DNA of 64,000 bases, from positions 1 through 64,000 of the forward strand of contig JAGRNA010000048.1 in assembly GCA_020441005.1 (NCBI GenBank). The letters run 5' to 3'. Position 1 is the first letter of the stretch. Each line of letters opens with the position of its first letter. Below the pieces are notes generated by a model that was given only the letters and a program-made list of their open reading frames with translations, was not told where the DNA came from and made no database searches. The stretch comes from Leptospiraceae bacterium (GTDB lineage Bacteria > Spirochaetota > Leptospiria > Leptospirales > Leptonemataceae). The position numbers were made by a program, and so were the translations under genes. Positions 51,344 to 59,751 of the stretch are shown here, piece after piece.

Positions 51344-52081
51344 TCAGGGAGAAGCTTCCACCAGCCGACTGGCCAGACCTGGTGACACGCGGCTGATGGC
51401 ATGCAAGATACTGGAGCTGCCCGGCCTGATGGTTCTGCGGTTGTTTTGTATGCCGCACAAAAGTGCTTCGGCGACTGATTCCGGTGACATTTTTGGACCT
51501 GACCGCTCCGCGTTCATCAGTGTATCCGTCAGCGGCGGCACCAGTTCCATCACACTTACATTTGTCTCTCGCAGCTGCCGGCGCAGACAGACGCTCAGAG
51601 CTGACAAAGCGGCTTTGGAAGCACTATAAACCGGATAAGCTGATCGCGGCACTGCACCAAGGGCAGAGCCAACATTCACAATCAGGGCTGCTGGTGAGTG
51701 CAGCAAGACTGGCAGCAATAAAGACGCAAGCAGCAGTGCGGCCTCAAAATTGAGGCGCATTTCACCCACCAGTGCTGCCGGCGAGGGCACTTGGTGCAGG
51801 AAATTACACGCCGTCTGCTGACCGGCATTGTTAACCAGAATGTTCAGACTACCATGCTGCTCTTCAATAAAAGCGACCAGCTCTATTACATCCGCCGTGC
51901 AAGTCAAATCTGCCGGATACGTACTCCAATCCGGAAATTCTTGCTGGAGCTGTGCCAGACGGGCTTGATTACGACTGGTTACAATAATACGGTTGTTTTG
52001 AGCATGGAATGCGCGCGCAATGGCCCGGCCGATCCCCGTGCTGCCTCCTGTGATCAGAATTGTGTTGCCTGTGGTTTGCAT
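51344..52081 (-). CDS. Short-chain dehydrogenase/reductase, DltE-like
   Basis: 245 residues; the start at 52081 is fixed by GGGAGG six bases upstream (an in-frame codon at 52096 would lie within that site). The NAD(P) motif is LITGGSTGIGRAIA, NNAG is in ILVNNAGQQTACNFL, and the catalytic Ser/Tyr/Lys are in NVGSALGAVPRSAYPVYSASK. The ELVPPLTDTLMN line is typical of DltE-like SDRs. The substrate is unknown. It is the first gene after the regulator, and a perfect 14-bp palindrome lies 72 bp upstream, so it is probably controlled by that Crp-family protein. Confidence 0.9.
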   Translation of the reverse strand: MQTTGNTILITGGSTGIGRAIARAFHAQNNRIIVTSRNQARLAQLQQEFPDWSTYPADLTCTADVIELVAFIEEQHGSLNILVNNAGQQTACNFLHQVPSPAALVGEMRLNFEAALLLASLLLPVLLHSPAALIVNVGSALGAVPRSAYPVYSASKAALSALSVCLRRQLRETNVSVMELVPPLTDTLMNAERSGPKMSPESVAEALLCGIQNNRRTIRPGSSSILHAISRVSPGLASRLVEASP

Positions 52082-52152
52082 ATTTTCCTCCCGCAACGAA
52101 GCGATACTGCTTCATTGCGGACTGAGTATGCCCTGGATCGGGAGGCGCTGCA

Positions 52153-52166
52153 TTAACCCGGGTTAA
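52153..52166. promoter_or_regulatory. Perfect 14-bp palindrome, candidate operator
   Basis: TTAACCCGGGTTAA lies in the 125-bp gap between the Crp-family gene and the SDR gene. Its size and symmetry suit a dimeric HTH regulator. It is the best candidate site for the adjacent regulator. Confidence 0.6.
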
Positions 52167-52206
52167 GATCAGGAAAAAAAAGCGCGCCAAAAACAAAAAA
52201 TATGGG

Positions 52207-52836
52207 TTAGTCTATAGCCGCCGCTGGCGGCTTCTGCTTTTTGCGACGACCCCGGATGCGACTGAGAGCGACAGGTGTTATCCCGAGGTACGATGCGATA
52301 ATATACCACGGAATTCGATGCTCCAGGCCTTTGTGTTCCCTTAGAAAAAGCTCATAGCGCCGGGAGGCACCAAGCGTAACTAGCTGGATCTCCCGGATTT
52401 CTTTTTTCACCCATTCCCGCTGTATCGTCAGGCGGCCAAAGTGTTCCAGGCAGTGATGCTTGCGGTAAAGCCCCTCCAGGGCCTGATAATCACACAACAA
52501 TAATTCCACCGGTGTCAGGGCCTGCAGGGTGATCGGACTGGGCTGTCGGGTGGTCAATGCGGCCAATGGCGCAACAAAGTCCCTTTCCTGAAAGATTGTT
52601 TTGGTGTACTCCTGACCGTCCCGGGACACATGATAAGCGCGCATCACTCCCTTACAAATAAAACCCAGCTTGGCAGCAGTCTCGCCAGCCTGGACCAAAG
52701 ACGCCCCCTTCTCCAGCCTGCCTGGATAAAAGAGGTTTTGGAATTCCTGAACCGCTGCGGTGGATTGCGCCGCGGGAAAATTCTCTAATTGGCTATAAAC
52801 AATTTTTGACAGTTCTAAAATCCCGTCTATACTCAT
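52207..52836 (-). CDS. Crp/Fnr-family transcriptional regulator
   Basis: 209 residues from the ATG at 52836 (MSIDGILE). A cyclic-nucleotide-binding-like domain (about 25-120: FQNLFYPGRLEKGASLVQAGETAAKLGFICKGVMRAY, KTIFQERDFVAPL) lacks the Arg/Ser pair that grips cAMP, so the ligand is unclear. The C-terminal helix-turn-helix is IPWYIIASYLGITPVALSRIRGRRKK. This short form is widespread as a local regulator next to SDR and stress genes. It heads the 52.8-49.7-kb run. Confidence 0.9.
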   Translation of the reverse strand: MSIDGILELSKIVYSQLENFPAAQSTAAVQEFQNLFYPGRLEKGASLVQAGETAAKLGFICKGVMRAYHVSRDGQEYTKTIFQERDFVAPLAALTTRQPSPITLQALTPVELLLCDYQALEGLYRKHHCLEHFGRLTIQREWVKKEIREIQLVTLGASRRYELFLREHKGLEHRIPWYIIASYLGITPVALSRIRGRRKKQKPPAAAID

Positions 52837-52916
52837 CACGGTGGCCAATGCTACAAGCCTGAACCCAGGAAGCAAGATGATTCGCAATTAGAAACCGGAA
52901 CTGATCGCGGGTCGGT
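52832..52916. repeat. Diverged third copy of the 211-bp repeat (partial)
   Basis: About 85 bp resembling the right part of the 211-bp repeats: TGATTCGCAAT is shared exactly, with weaker matches to GACCGGGACAGATCGCGGG and to GGCCAA-GCTA. Identity is perhaps two thirds by eye. It overlaps the upstream edge of the Crp-family gene. Confidence 0.45.
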
Positions 52917-53081
52917 CTGCATGCATACCCCGGATGCCGTTTGATTTTCTGAATCAAAACCCTCTGGCGGCCGGCATGGGGCCGTATAGTGCGCGCCCGA
53001 AAAAGGGGATACGGGAGAACAGGCAACCAATGCAAAAAATACTTGTGCTGACAGCTACGCTGCTTACCCAATACCACTATC

Positions 53082-54359
53082 ATGAAATTATTCAATGTCT
53101 TAATAGCGTCAATTGATCAAACTCGTCTGCAGTCATGGCTTCTGGTCAGTGCGTTTGCTGTCCTGTCGCTAACCATGCAATGCAAAGAAGAAATTGCCAT
53201 CAGCGCAGATGACGCCGAATTCGAAGAGATGCTGCGCGAAGAACTGGTCAGTGCAAAACCGGGCAAGGTGATCAAGCTGCCCGCAGGCAAGTTTCAGTTG
53301 AGCGCCGGGCTGACTATGATCGGCAAACACGGCATCACGATCCGCGGCGCCGGGATGGACAAAACCATCCTGTCTTTTCAAGGCCAAAAGCAAGGCGCTG
53401 AAGGCTTGATGGTGAAAGGTAATGATTTCACCATTGAAGACCTCGCGATTGAAGACAGTAAAGGTGACACTCTGAAAATTGAGGGCGGTCAGAATATTAC
53501 CATCCGCCGGGTACGTACCGAATGGACCAATGGTCCCGACGAAAACAACGGTGCCTATGGGATCTACCCGGTCCAATGCCAAAATGTGTTGATCGAGCAC
53601 AGTACTGCCATCGGGGCCAGCGACGCTGGCATCTATGTGGGACAAAGCCGCAATATCATTGTCCGCCATAATACAGCCCGCCTGAACGTGGCCGGTATCG
53701 AGATTGAAAATTCACAATTCGCCGATGTGCATGATAATACTGCCACCGAAAATACTGGCGGCATTCTCGTGTTCGATTTGCCGGACCTGCCAGTCCAGGG
53801 CGGTCAAAACACTCGCGTTTACAAAAACAAAATCATCAATAACAATACCGCAAATTTTGCTCCCAGCGGCAACATCGTCGGCCGAGTACCGACCGGCACC
53901 GGTGTTATGATTATGGCCAATGATAATATAGAAATTTTCGAAAATCAGATTGAAAATCACAAAACTACCGGACTGGTAATCGTCAGTTACTATATTACCG
54001 AAAATGAAATCAAGGATGCCAAGTACGATCCAACACCGGAAGCAATCTATGTCCATAACAATCAATTCGCTAAAAATGGTTACGATCCGACCGGCGGCAG
54101 CGCTTTTCAAAGCAAGAAAATCGTAACGGCTCTCAGTTTTAAACTGGGAGAACCATTCCCGGATGTGTTGTACGATGGAGTACTCAGTGAAAAACTGGCC
54201 CGGGACAATCAGCTGCCTGCTGATAAACGAATCTGCCTGCAACACAATGGCAGTATTCAGTTTGCCAATCTGGATGCGGCGAATGATTTTGCCAATATCA
54301 AGCGCGACCTGGGAACTCATGATTGTGAGCTGAAACCACTGCAAGCAATCAAGTGGTGA
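53082..54359 (+). CDS. Parallel beta-helix lipoprotein (TIGR03805 type)
   Basis: 425 residues. A lipoprotein signal (LLVSAFAVLSLTMQC) is followed by a right-handed beta-helix: AGKFQLSAGLTMIGKHGITIRGAGMDKTIL, NDFTIEDLAIEDSKGDTLKIEGGQNITIRRVRTEW, NVLIEHSTAIGASDAGIYVGQSRNIIVRHNTARLNVAGIEIENSQFADVHDNTATENTGGILVFDLP. The coil pattern with short parallel strands is regular. The family normally sits beside an SO2930-type cytochrome, as here (65 bp downstream). The polysaccharide or surface function is not known. Confidence 0.88.
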   Translation: MKLFNVLIASIDQTRLQSWLLVSAFAVLSLTMQCKEEIAISADDAEFEEMLREELVSAKPGKVIKLPAGKFQLSAGLTMIGKHGITIRGAGMDKTILSFQGQKQGAEGLMVKGNDFTIEDLAIEDSKGDTLKIEGGQNITIRRVRTEWTNGPDENNGAYGIYPVQCQNVLIEHSTAIGASDAGIYVGQSRNIIVRHNTARLNVAGIEIENSQFADVHDNTATENTGGILVFDLPDLPVQGGQNTRVYKNKIINNNTANFAPSGNIVGRVPTGTGVMIMANDNIEIFENQIENHKTTGLVIVSYYITENEIKDAKYDPTPEAIYVHNNQFAKNGYDPTGGSAFQSKKIVTALSFKLGEPFPDVLYDGVLSEKLARDNQLPADKRICLQHNGSIQFANLDAANDFANIKRDLGTHDCELKPLQAIKW

Positions 54360-54423
54360 TTCGGCACCGCTCTAGACAGGAGCCAGGCTGGCCGATTTGA
54401 TCAACACTGCAAGTAATCAATCA

Positions 54424-55680
54424 ATGTATCCACTATTGAAACGCTTATGGTCTGTCCCGGGAGGTCTATTACCGGTGGCCGGCCTTGTACTTGTTTGCAC
54501 AGCCAACCTGACATCAGGATGCAAGGGTAGCTCCCATGCTGTTCAGTTTTTCGATGCCGATTTTCCGGCCCGATTATCTGATTGGCAATTATTTGTGGGT
54601 CAGCCGGGTCGCTTGCAGCCCAATCAGGGTGTCGTGCCTTACGACCTGAACACACCCCTGTTCACGGATTACGCAAGCAAGTACCGCACTGTCTACCTGC
54701 CCAGGGGATCATCAGCCGTACCCTACGTTGTCAAACAGGCCCTGGAACTACCCGTCGGCAGCATACTTTCGAAAACATTTATGTATCCCGCAGATGAGCT
54801 GCAAAATGATGCCGCAGTCGCTGCAGCATTAAACAAAAAGACCAGCCTGAAAGCCCGCAAGGCTGGCGGCGGTGAAACGGTCGCCCTGGACAGCCGACAC
54901 TTCCAGGCTACTTACCGGGCCGGAAATCCGGATCAGAAAATGCGTCTCGTGGAAACCCGCTTATTGGTGCATACAAGCCAGGGCTGGGCCGGTCTGCCAT
55001 ATATCTGGAATGCCGAAGGTACAGAGGCCTACTATGCTTCGGCCGGGGCGATGGTTGATCTGCAGTTGCAAAAGCCAAACAGACCTCCGGTCACAGCGAT
55101 CACTTATGTTGTACCGGATCAAAATCAATGTGCCAGCTGCCATATCGCCAAACACGGCGGCCAGGATCAATCCATCACCCCAATTGGAATCCAGGTACGG
55201 CATCTGAACAAGCCTATGAACTATATGCTGGATCAGTCCCGGCCCGCTCAGCTCGAGCACTGGGCCAGTCTGGGTTGGTTGGACGGTCTGCCGCCGGCAG
55301 CGAAACAGCCGGCCAACGCGGATTACACCGATCAGGATGCTGCACTCGAACAGCGCACCTATGCCTATCTGGACATCAACTGCGCTCACTGTCACCGCGC
55401 CGAGGGACCGGCGCGCACATCCGGACTGATTCTGGAGTCTTTTGAGCAGAACCAGACCAGCCGCGGGGTGTGCAAGACTCCAGTCGCCGCCGGACGCGGC
55501 AGTGGTGGATACCGTTTTGATATTCATCCCGGCCAGCCGGATCAGTCTATTCTGGTCTACCGCCTGGCCAGTACCGATCCAGGCATTATGATGCCGGAGA
55601 TTGGCCGCTCGGTTGTGCACCAGGCAGGACTCGCGCTGATCAAACAATGGGTCCGCCAGACTCCTGGCAGCTGCCCATAG
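54424..55680 (+). CDS. SO2930-family dihaem c-type cytochrome lipoprotein (TIGR03806 type)
   Basis: 418 residues; a TTG at 54397 is an alternative start. The signal region ends LTSGCKGS, giving a lipid-anchored protein. Haem c sites are CASCH (about residue 237) and CAHCH (about residue 325). The family lines are VPYDLNTPLFTDYASKYRTVYLP, ETRLLVHTSQGWAGLPYIWN, ITYVVPDQNQCASCH and DINCAHCHRAEGPARTSGL. It is probably a periplasmic or surface redox protein. It pairs with the beta-helix gene just upstream. Confidence 0.9.
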   Translation: MYPLLKRLWSVPGGLLPVAGLVLVCTANLTSGCKGSSHAVQFFDADFPARLSDWQLFVGQPGRLQPNQGVVPYDLNTPLFTDYASKYRTVYLPRGSSAVPYVVKQALELPVGSILSKTFMYPADELQNDAAVAAALNKKTSLKARKAGGGETVALDSRHFQATYRAGNPDQKMRLVETRLLVHTSQGWAGLPYIWNAEGTEAYYASAGAMVDLQLQKPNRPPVTAITYVVPDQNQCASCHIAKHGGQDQSITPIGIQVRHLNKPMNYMLDQSRPAQLEHWASLGWLDGLPPAAKQPANADYTDQDAALEQRTYAYLDINCAHCHRAEGPARTSGLILESFEQNQTSRGVCKTPVAAGRGSGGYRFDIHPGQPDQSILVYRLASTDPGIMMPEIGRSVVHQAGLALIKQWVRQTPGSCP

Positions 55681-55683
55681 GCT

Positions 55684-56145
55684 TTAGTCCGCAAACAAGC
55701 CGGCCAATTTTTGAAGGCGATAATCAAAGATTCGCTCCACCTGCGGTGTCACATACAGGGCACAAATCAGGCCCGCCAAAGGCCCCCAGCCAGGGTGATA
55801 TGTAACTGAATCGGTCATCCGCACACCCTGTGGTCCAGCTTCAAAAAGGTGTTCATGCCGCCAGACCTTATAGGGCCCCTTGATTTGCGAATCCACAAAA
55901 CGGTAAGGCGGTTCCCAAATATCAATGCGTGTCCGCCAGCGTACCAGAACTCCGTGGATACGAATCCGGTAATCAATCAGCGCTCCAGGCTGCATTGTAA
56001 CCGGCAGCGGAGTCAAAAACTGGAATTGCAGATTAGCGGGGGTGATTGCCTGCAGGTTGCCGGCATCGCTAAAAAAAGCAAAGATCTGTTCCAGGGAATA
56101 TTGCGGCGGGAATGTCTGCGTGCGGACCAGTTGCTTGCTTTGCAT
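55684..56145 (-). CDS. SRPBCC-family ligand-binding protein
   Basis: 153 residues from the ATG at 56145 (MQSKQLVRTQTFPPQYSLEQIFAFFSDAGNLQAITPANLQFQFLTP). The domain matches the START/SRPBCC cyclase-like group often called cell-division inhibitor SulA-like or fused to TIGR01777 epimerases (VRWRTRIDIWEPPYRFVDSQIKGPYKVWRHEHLFE, RMTDSVTYHPGWGPL). A 60-residue upstream extension is unlikely. It is convergent with the dihaem cytochrome gene; the stops are 4 bp apart. Cytoplasmic. Confidence 0.87.
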   Translation of the reverse strand: MQSKQLVRTQTFPPQYSLEQIFAFFSDAGNLQAITPANLQFQFLTPLPVTMQPGALIDYRIRIHGVLVRWRTRIDIWEPPYRFVDSQIKGPYKVWRHEHLFEAGPQGVRMTDSVTYHPGWGPLAGLICALYVTPQVERIFDYRLQKLAGLFAD

Positions 56146-56446
56146 GATTCGATAAAAATCAAAACGACGACGATGGCAAGCCCCTGGGAAATGATTTTTA
56201 AAAAAAGAGCCGCCGCCGGGCGAACGCTTCAGCGGCAAAACAACCTGGCCAAATCCGCACGGCAAAGCGAGGATGCCACTTTCTGGTTCGGCAATTTTTT
56301 TATCAAAAGGGCATGCAAATGTCATCCAGATGCGCTAACCTGCCATCTGGATTGTCAGATGTGATCGCAAAAAATATCCCGCCTGAACCAATAAACTACT
56401 TGAAGTAGAGGTCTCGGACTCGTATGACAGACCAGCCCAGGTAACC
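56146..56446. other. Divergent intergenic, 301 bp
   Basis: A palindrome CTACTT-G-AAGTAG at 56396-56408 lies 39 bp before the GGDEF-EAL start and is a possible operator. Nothing else of note. Confidence 0.45.
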
Positions 56447-58546
56447 ATGAACACCGTTCCGCGCATACTCCGCTGGCATCCCATTCGAATCATTACGGCG
56501 ATGTCATTGACCATTCTGGCCGGCACACTGGTTATCATTTACCAGTCTTATCACAAAAGCGTCAAATGGCGTAAGGATGCGATCGGCCACGAGTTATTAG
56601 CCGTGGCTCGCACCACTGCCGGTTTGCTCGATCCGATAGAATTGCAAGCATTAGCGCGCCGTATCCAGGCGGGGCAAGCGGACCAGAAGCGCCTGGCAAA
56701 CAGTCCCCAATTTCTTCATTTGCGCTCACAACTCCACCGGGTAGTCCAGGCCAACCAGGCCCTGAGTTTTGGTCAGGAGAATTTGTATATCTTTGTCCCT
56801 CATCCCCGCAAACCGCATACAGTCCTCTGGGCAGTGATGCTGCATCAAAACACTTTTATTGGCGAGGAGTACATCGCCCGCCCTGGCATGCGTCAGATTC
56901 TGAGCGGCCGCAATCGCTCTTTTTATTCCGACCTCTTCTATTCCAGCGCATCCCGACAGCGCTGGATTACAGCCGGCGCGGCAGTATCGGATGCTGCCGG
57001 TCGACCGATCGCCGTAGTCGAGGCCGCCTGGGATGCCGACGCTGTGATTGCCGAGATTACCGCCGATTTAAAGACCCAATCCGGGATCTACATCGGTGCG
57101 ATGCTGCTGGCCCTCAGTGGAGTCTTCTTTTTGCTCTACCTGGCCCGATTGATGTCCCGTACAATGGACGGATTAAAGCAGGAAATCGAAGCCCGCACCA
57201 GGGCTGAAGACCAGCTGCTGCATGATGCCCTGCATGATCCCTTGACCAGTCTGCCGAATCGGTTGTTGTTTCAGGACCGAATGCAAATTTTATTTACCAA
57301 CCGCCGCATGGGCGGTGCGCCGTTTTTCGTACTCTGTCTGGATCTGGATCATTTCAAAAAAAGCGTCGACGCCTTTGGCCAGCGGGAAAGCGATCGTTTG
57401 CTCATCGAAATCGCGCGCCGGCTGCCAGTAGTGCTGCAACGGCAGGATACCCTGGCCCGACCAGGGGGAGATGAATTCTGGATCCTGTTAAAATCAGCTC
57501 GCAGCTGGCCTGACGCGGCCCGCACGGCGCAGCGGCTGTTAGCTCAGGTTCGTGAGACTATCTTTTTTCAAGGTAGCACGCTCAAAATGACTGCATCCAT
57601 CGGCATTGCGATGGGACCTGAAGAACATCCCAATGCTGACGAACTGTTGCGTAGCGCTGAACGCAGTTTGTACCAGGCCAAGCAGGCTGGCCGAAACCGT
57701 TTCTTCTGCGATGAAAAGCAAATCGATCTGCAGCAACGAGCCGGGCAGCAACTGTTGCTCGAAGGCGAAATGCATACTGCCCTGGAACAGGATCAGTTTA
57801 TTCTGTATTACCAGCCTGTTCTGGATTTGCGCCAAAATAAAATCTGCGGCATGGAAGCCCTGGTCCGCTGGCAGCATCCGATCAGAGGACTGCTGGCGCC
57901 GGATCAATTCATTCCCCTGGCGGAGGACAGTGATTTGATCGTCCAGATCGGCTGGCATATGATGAACCATGCGATGCGCACAATTCAGTTTCTGGAACAA
58001 TCCGGTCTCGATCTGTATATCGCCGTAAATCTGGCAGCCCGACAGTTCCTGGAGGAGGATTTGCCAGCCAATATCGCGCGTCTTTGCGAGCACTACCACA
58101 TTCAGGCTCAACATCTGGAACTGGAAATTACCGAAAGCAGCGCCATGCGGGACAAGAAACTGGCCATGCGCCTAATGGAAGCCTTGCAAGCTAAAGATAT
58201 ACGGATCGCCATAGATGATTTTGGAACTGGTTACTCCTCGCTGGGTTACCTGGAGGAGTTCAGTTTTGATACAGTAAAAATTGATCGCTCCTTTGTGCGC
58301 CTCAGACCGGATCATAAAAACACAGCCATTATCAGGGCGGTGCTGGCAGTTGCCGCTGCAATGAACTTCAAGGTCACCGTGGAGGGGGTCGAAAACATAG
58401 AGCAGCTGGAATATTTGCGGGCGCTGGATTGTCATCGGGCGCAGGGCTTTTGTATTGCACGCCCCATGCCGCTGGACTCCGTGTTGCAATTACTAGACTC
58501 CCCAAGTGGAGTTGTGGTCCGGCCAGATAGGGCCAGCCATTCCTGA
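56447..58546 (+). CDS. Membrane GGDEF-EAL c-di-GMP protein
   Basis: 699 residues: TM1 (about 12-33), a periplasmic sensor (about 35-215, Cache/CHASE-like: AWVMLHQNTFIGEEYIARPGMRQIL, ITAGAAVSDAAGRPIAVVEAAWDA), TM2 (about 216-238), GGDEF (about 260-415) and EAL (about 435-680). GGDEF keeps RPGGDEFW, but the substrate-binding stretch reads DHFKKSVDAFGQRESD in place of the usual IND..GH..GD, so cyclase activity may be weak. The EAL half has GMEALVRWQHP, NLAARQF, LEITES and IDDFGTGYSS intact. It is likely a phosphodiesterase tuned by a periplasmic signal. Confidence 0.92.
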   Translation: MNTVPRILRWHPIRIITAMSLTILAGTLVIIYQSYHKSVKWRKDAIGHELLAVARTTAGLLDPIELQALARRIQAGQADQKRLANSPQFLHLRSQLHRVVQANQALSFGQENLYIFVPHPRKPHTVLWAVMLHQNTFIGEEYIARPGMRQILSGRNRSFYSDLFYSSASRQRWITAGAAVSDAAGRPIAVVEAAWDADAVIAEITADLKTQSGIYIGAMLLALSGVFFLLYLARLMSRTMDGLKQEIEARTRAEDQLLHDALHDPLTSLPNRLLFQDRMQILFTNRRMGGAPFFVLCLDLDHFKKSVDAFGQRESDRLLIEIARRLPVVLQRQDTLARPGGDEFWILLKSARSWPDAARTAQRLLAQVRETIFFQGSTLKMTASIGIAMGPEEHPNADELLRSAERSLYQAKQAGRNRFFCDEKQIDLQQRAGQQLLLEGEMHTALEQDQFILYYQPVLDLRQNKICGMEALVRWQHPIRGLLAPDQFIPLAEDSDLIVQIGWHMMNHAMRTIQFLEQSGLDLYIAVNLAARQFLEEDLPANIARLCEHYHIQAQHLELEITESSAMRDKKLAMRLMEALQAKDIRIAIDDFGTGYSSLGYLEEFSFDTVKIDRSFVRLRPDHKNTAIIRAVLAVAAAMNFKVTVEGVENIEQLEYLRALDCHRAQGFCIARPMPLDSVLQLLDSPSGVVVRPDRASHS

Positions 58547-58611
58547 GCCGGAACCAGACTGTTACGCTGGCACAACGCGCGCAGGCAGTCCGGCAGGCGG
58601 CCACATTCACT

Positions 58612-58629
58612 GCTGCTAAAAAAAGCAGC
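58612..58629 (-). other. Small inverted repeat after tmRNA
   Basis: GCTGCT and AGCAGC flank a run of six A (six T on the minus strand), 18 bp past the tmRNA 3' end. It is an atypical hairpin that could help end the tmRNA transcript. Confidence 0.35.
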
Positions 58630-58646
58630 GACCTATGCGCAGTAAC

Positions 58647-58988
58647 TGGAGACGGCGGGAGTCGAACCCGCGTCCTACGATGGCAAACAAGGACCTCTAC
58701 ATGCTTAGTCGGCGTCGATTACGCCCAGGCCTTACCTGCCGACGGGATGGCCTGGTCGTTGCAATCAGTTTAAGTTTGCCGCAGCACTGAATGCACCACC
58801 GCGGCTCATTCTCTCTAAGTTGATACTCATCTGAAACCCGAGAGAAGGGATTCCAGGGAGCACAGGCAGTTATTACGCTGCCAGAGCCATTTCGTTGTTG
58901 GCAATTATAAGGTGAGGCTTTTAAGAGTTCCTCAACTCTGCATGCAATCCAGGTTCAAAACAAAGCAGTCGAAACCATGTTCGTCCCC
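58647..58988 (-). ncRNA. ssrA: Transfer-messenger RNA (tmRNA)
   Basis: 342 nt on the minus strand. The 5' end GGGGACG (58982-58988) pairs with CGUCUCC at the 3' end (58648-58654), giving a 7-bp acceptor stem with one G-U and a discriminator A at 58647. CCA is not encoded. The T-arm GGGTTCGACTCCC and the 5' GGTTTCGAC are diagnostic. The tag frame encodes the resume codon Ala and A-N-N-E-M-A-L-A-A, then TAA TAA (58872-58903). It rescues ribosomes stalled on broken mRNA and marks their peptides for proteolysis. The tag is one of the shorter types, like those I recall from Leptospira. The divergent Cys-repeat protein begins 157 bp upstream of its 5' end. Confidence 0.97.
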
Positions 58989-59144
58989 TTTCCTGATTAT
59001 ATGACGAAAGCGGCCGAATTTTTGGCAACTTTTTTTACATCGTCTGTTGTTTTTTCAGTGCCGCCGAACAATACAGCCGCAGCTCTGGATCCAGGAATGC
59101 GGCCACTACGAGCGGACACCAGTTCAATAAATGGAGACAAATCC

Positions 59145-59558
59145 TTGAAAATCAACAAAACCTTTGCCCTTGCCTTTGCCAGCGCTCTGTGCATGACTTC
59201 TATACTGCTGATCAGCGCTCTTTCGGCCAGTCCGACAAGCAAACAAAAGCTGGGTTATCGCAGCTGGTCACGCGGTGACTGTAAAGCCCTGTTACGCAAC
59301 AGCGATTCGTACTGCGACAGCGGGGACTGCAAGGCTATTCTGCGTAACAGCGATTCTTACTGCGATACAAATGACTGCAAAGCCATCCTGCGCAACAGCG
59401 ATTCGTACTGTAAATCCAGTGACTGCAAGGCTATTTTGCGCGGCAGCGACTCGTATTGCTCGACAAATGACTGCAAAGCTTTCCTGCGCAACAGTGATTC
59501 GTATTGCCAAAGCAGCTCGTGCAAGGCAATCTTGCGCAACAGTGATTCTTACTGCTGA
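59145..59558 (+). CDS. Secreted Cys-rich protein with six 16-residue repeats
   Basis: 137 residues from a TTG at 59145 with GGAG eight bases upstream. The frame is open back to 58977, but that would overlap the tmRNA 5' end and lacks a ribosome-binding site. The signal peptide is MKINKTFALAFASALCMTSILLISALSAS. The mature part is six tandem units of 16 residues with consensus D-C-K-A-[IL]-L-R-[NG]-S-D-S-Y-C-x-x-x (48-bp DNA repeats). Each unit brings two cysteines, 12 in all, likely paired within or between units. I do not recognise the family. The near-identical DNA units imply recent expansion or gene conversion. Confidence 0.85.
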   Translation: MKINKTFALAFASALCMTSILLISALSASPTSKQKLGYRSWSRGDCKALLRNSDSYCDSGDCKAILRNSDSYCDTNDCKAILRNSDSYCKSSDCKAILRGSDSYCSTNDCKAFLRNSDSYCQSSSCKAILRNSDSYC

Positions 59559-59588
59559 AAACACCGGATTCACTTACAGCACTACCGG

Positions 59589-59611
59589 CCGGCTGCGGTT
59601 GTACCAGCCGG
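59589..59611 (+). terminator. Hairpin after the Cys-repeat gene
   Basis: CCGGCTG and CAGCCGG form a 7-bp GC-rich stem with a 9-nt loop, 31 bp after the stop codon. There is no T tract, so it may be rho-assisted. Confidence 0.45.
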
Positions 59612-59751
59612 TCAAAGGGAATCAGATTTTGGTAGGCCAGGCTGCAGCCAGCAGGCTCGACTTAAGGCTCACTGGCCGGAGTCAGGGCGGGCTGACCCGG
59701 CTAGTACGAAGGGACTGAGGGGTGCATGTCTCTATTGGCGGGTCAATCAGA

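Noticed and set aside
54961-55647. 228-codon minus-strand ORF
   Set aside because: Antisense to the dihaem cytochrome gene with its two CxxCH sites; no independent evidence.
58977-59144. N-terminal extension of the Cys-repeat protein from the ATG at 58977
   Set aside because: It would overlap the tmRNA 5' end and push the signal peptide 56 residues inward. The TTG at 59145 has a proper Shine-Dalgarno.
59275-59556. CRISPR-like 48-bp repeats
   Set aside because: The repeats are in frame, encode a regular Cys-rich peptide after a signal sequence, and lack spacers.
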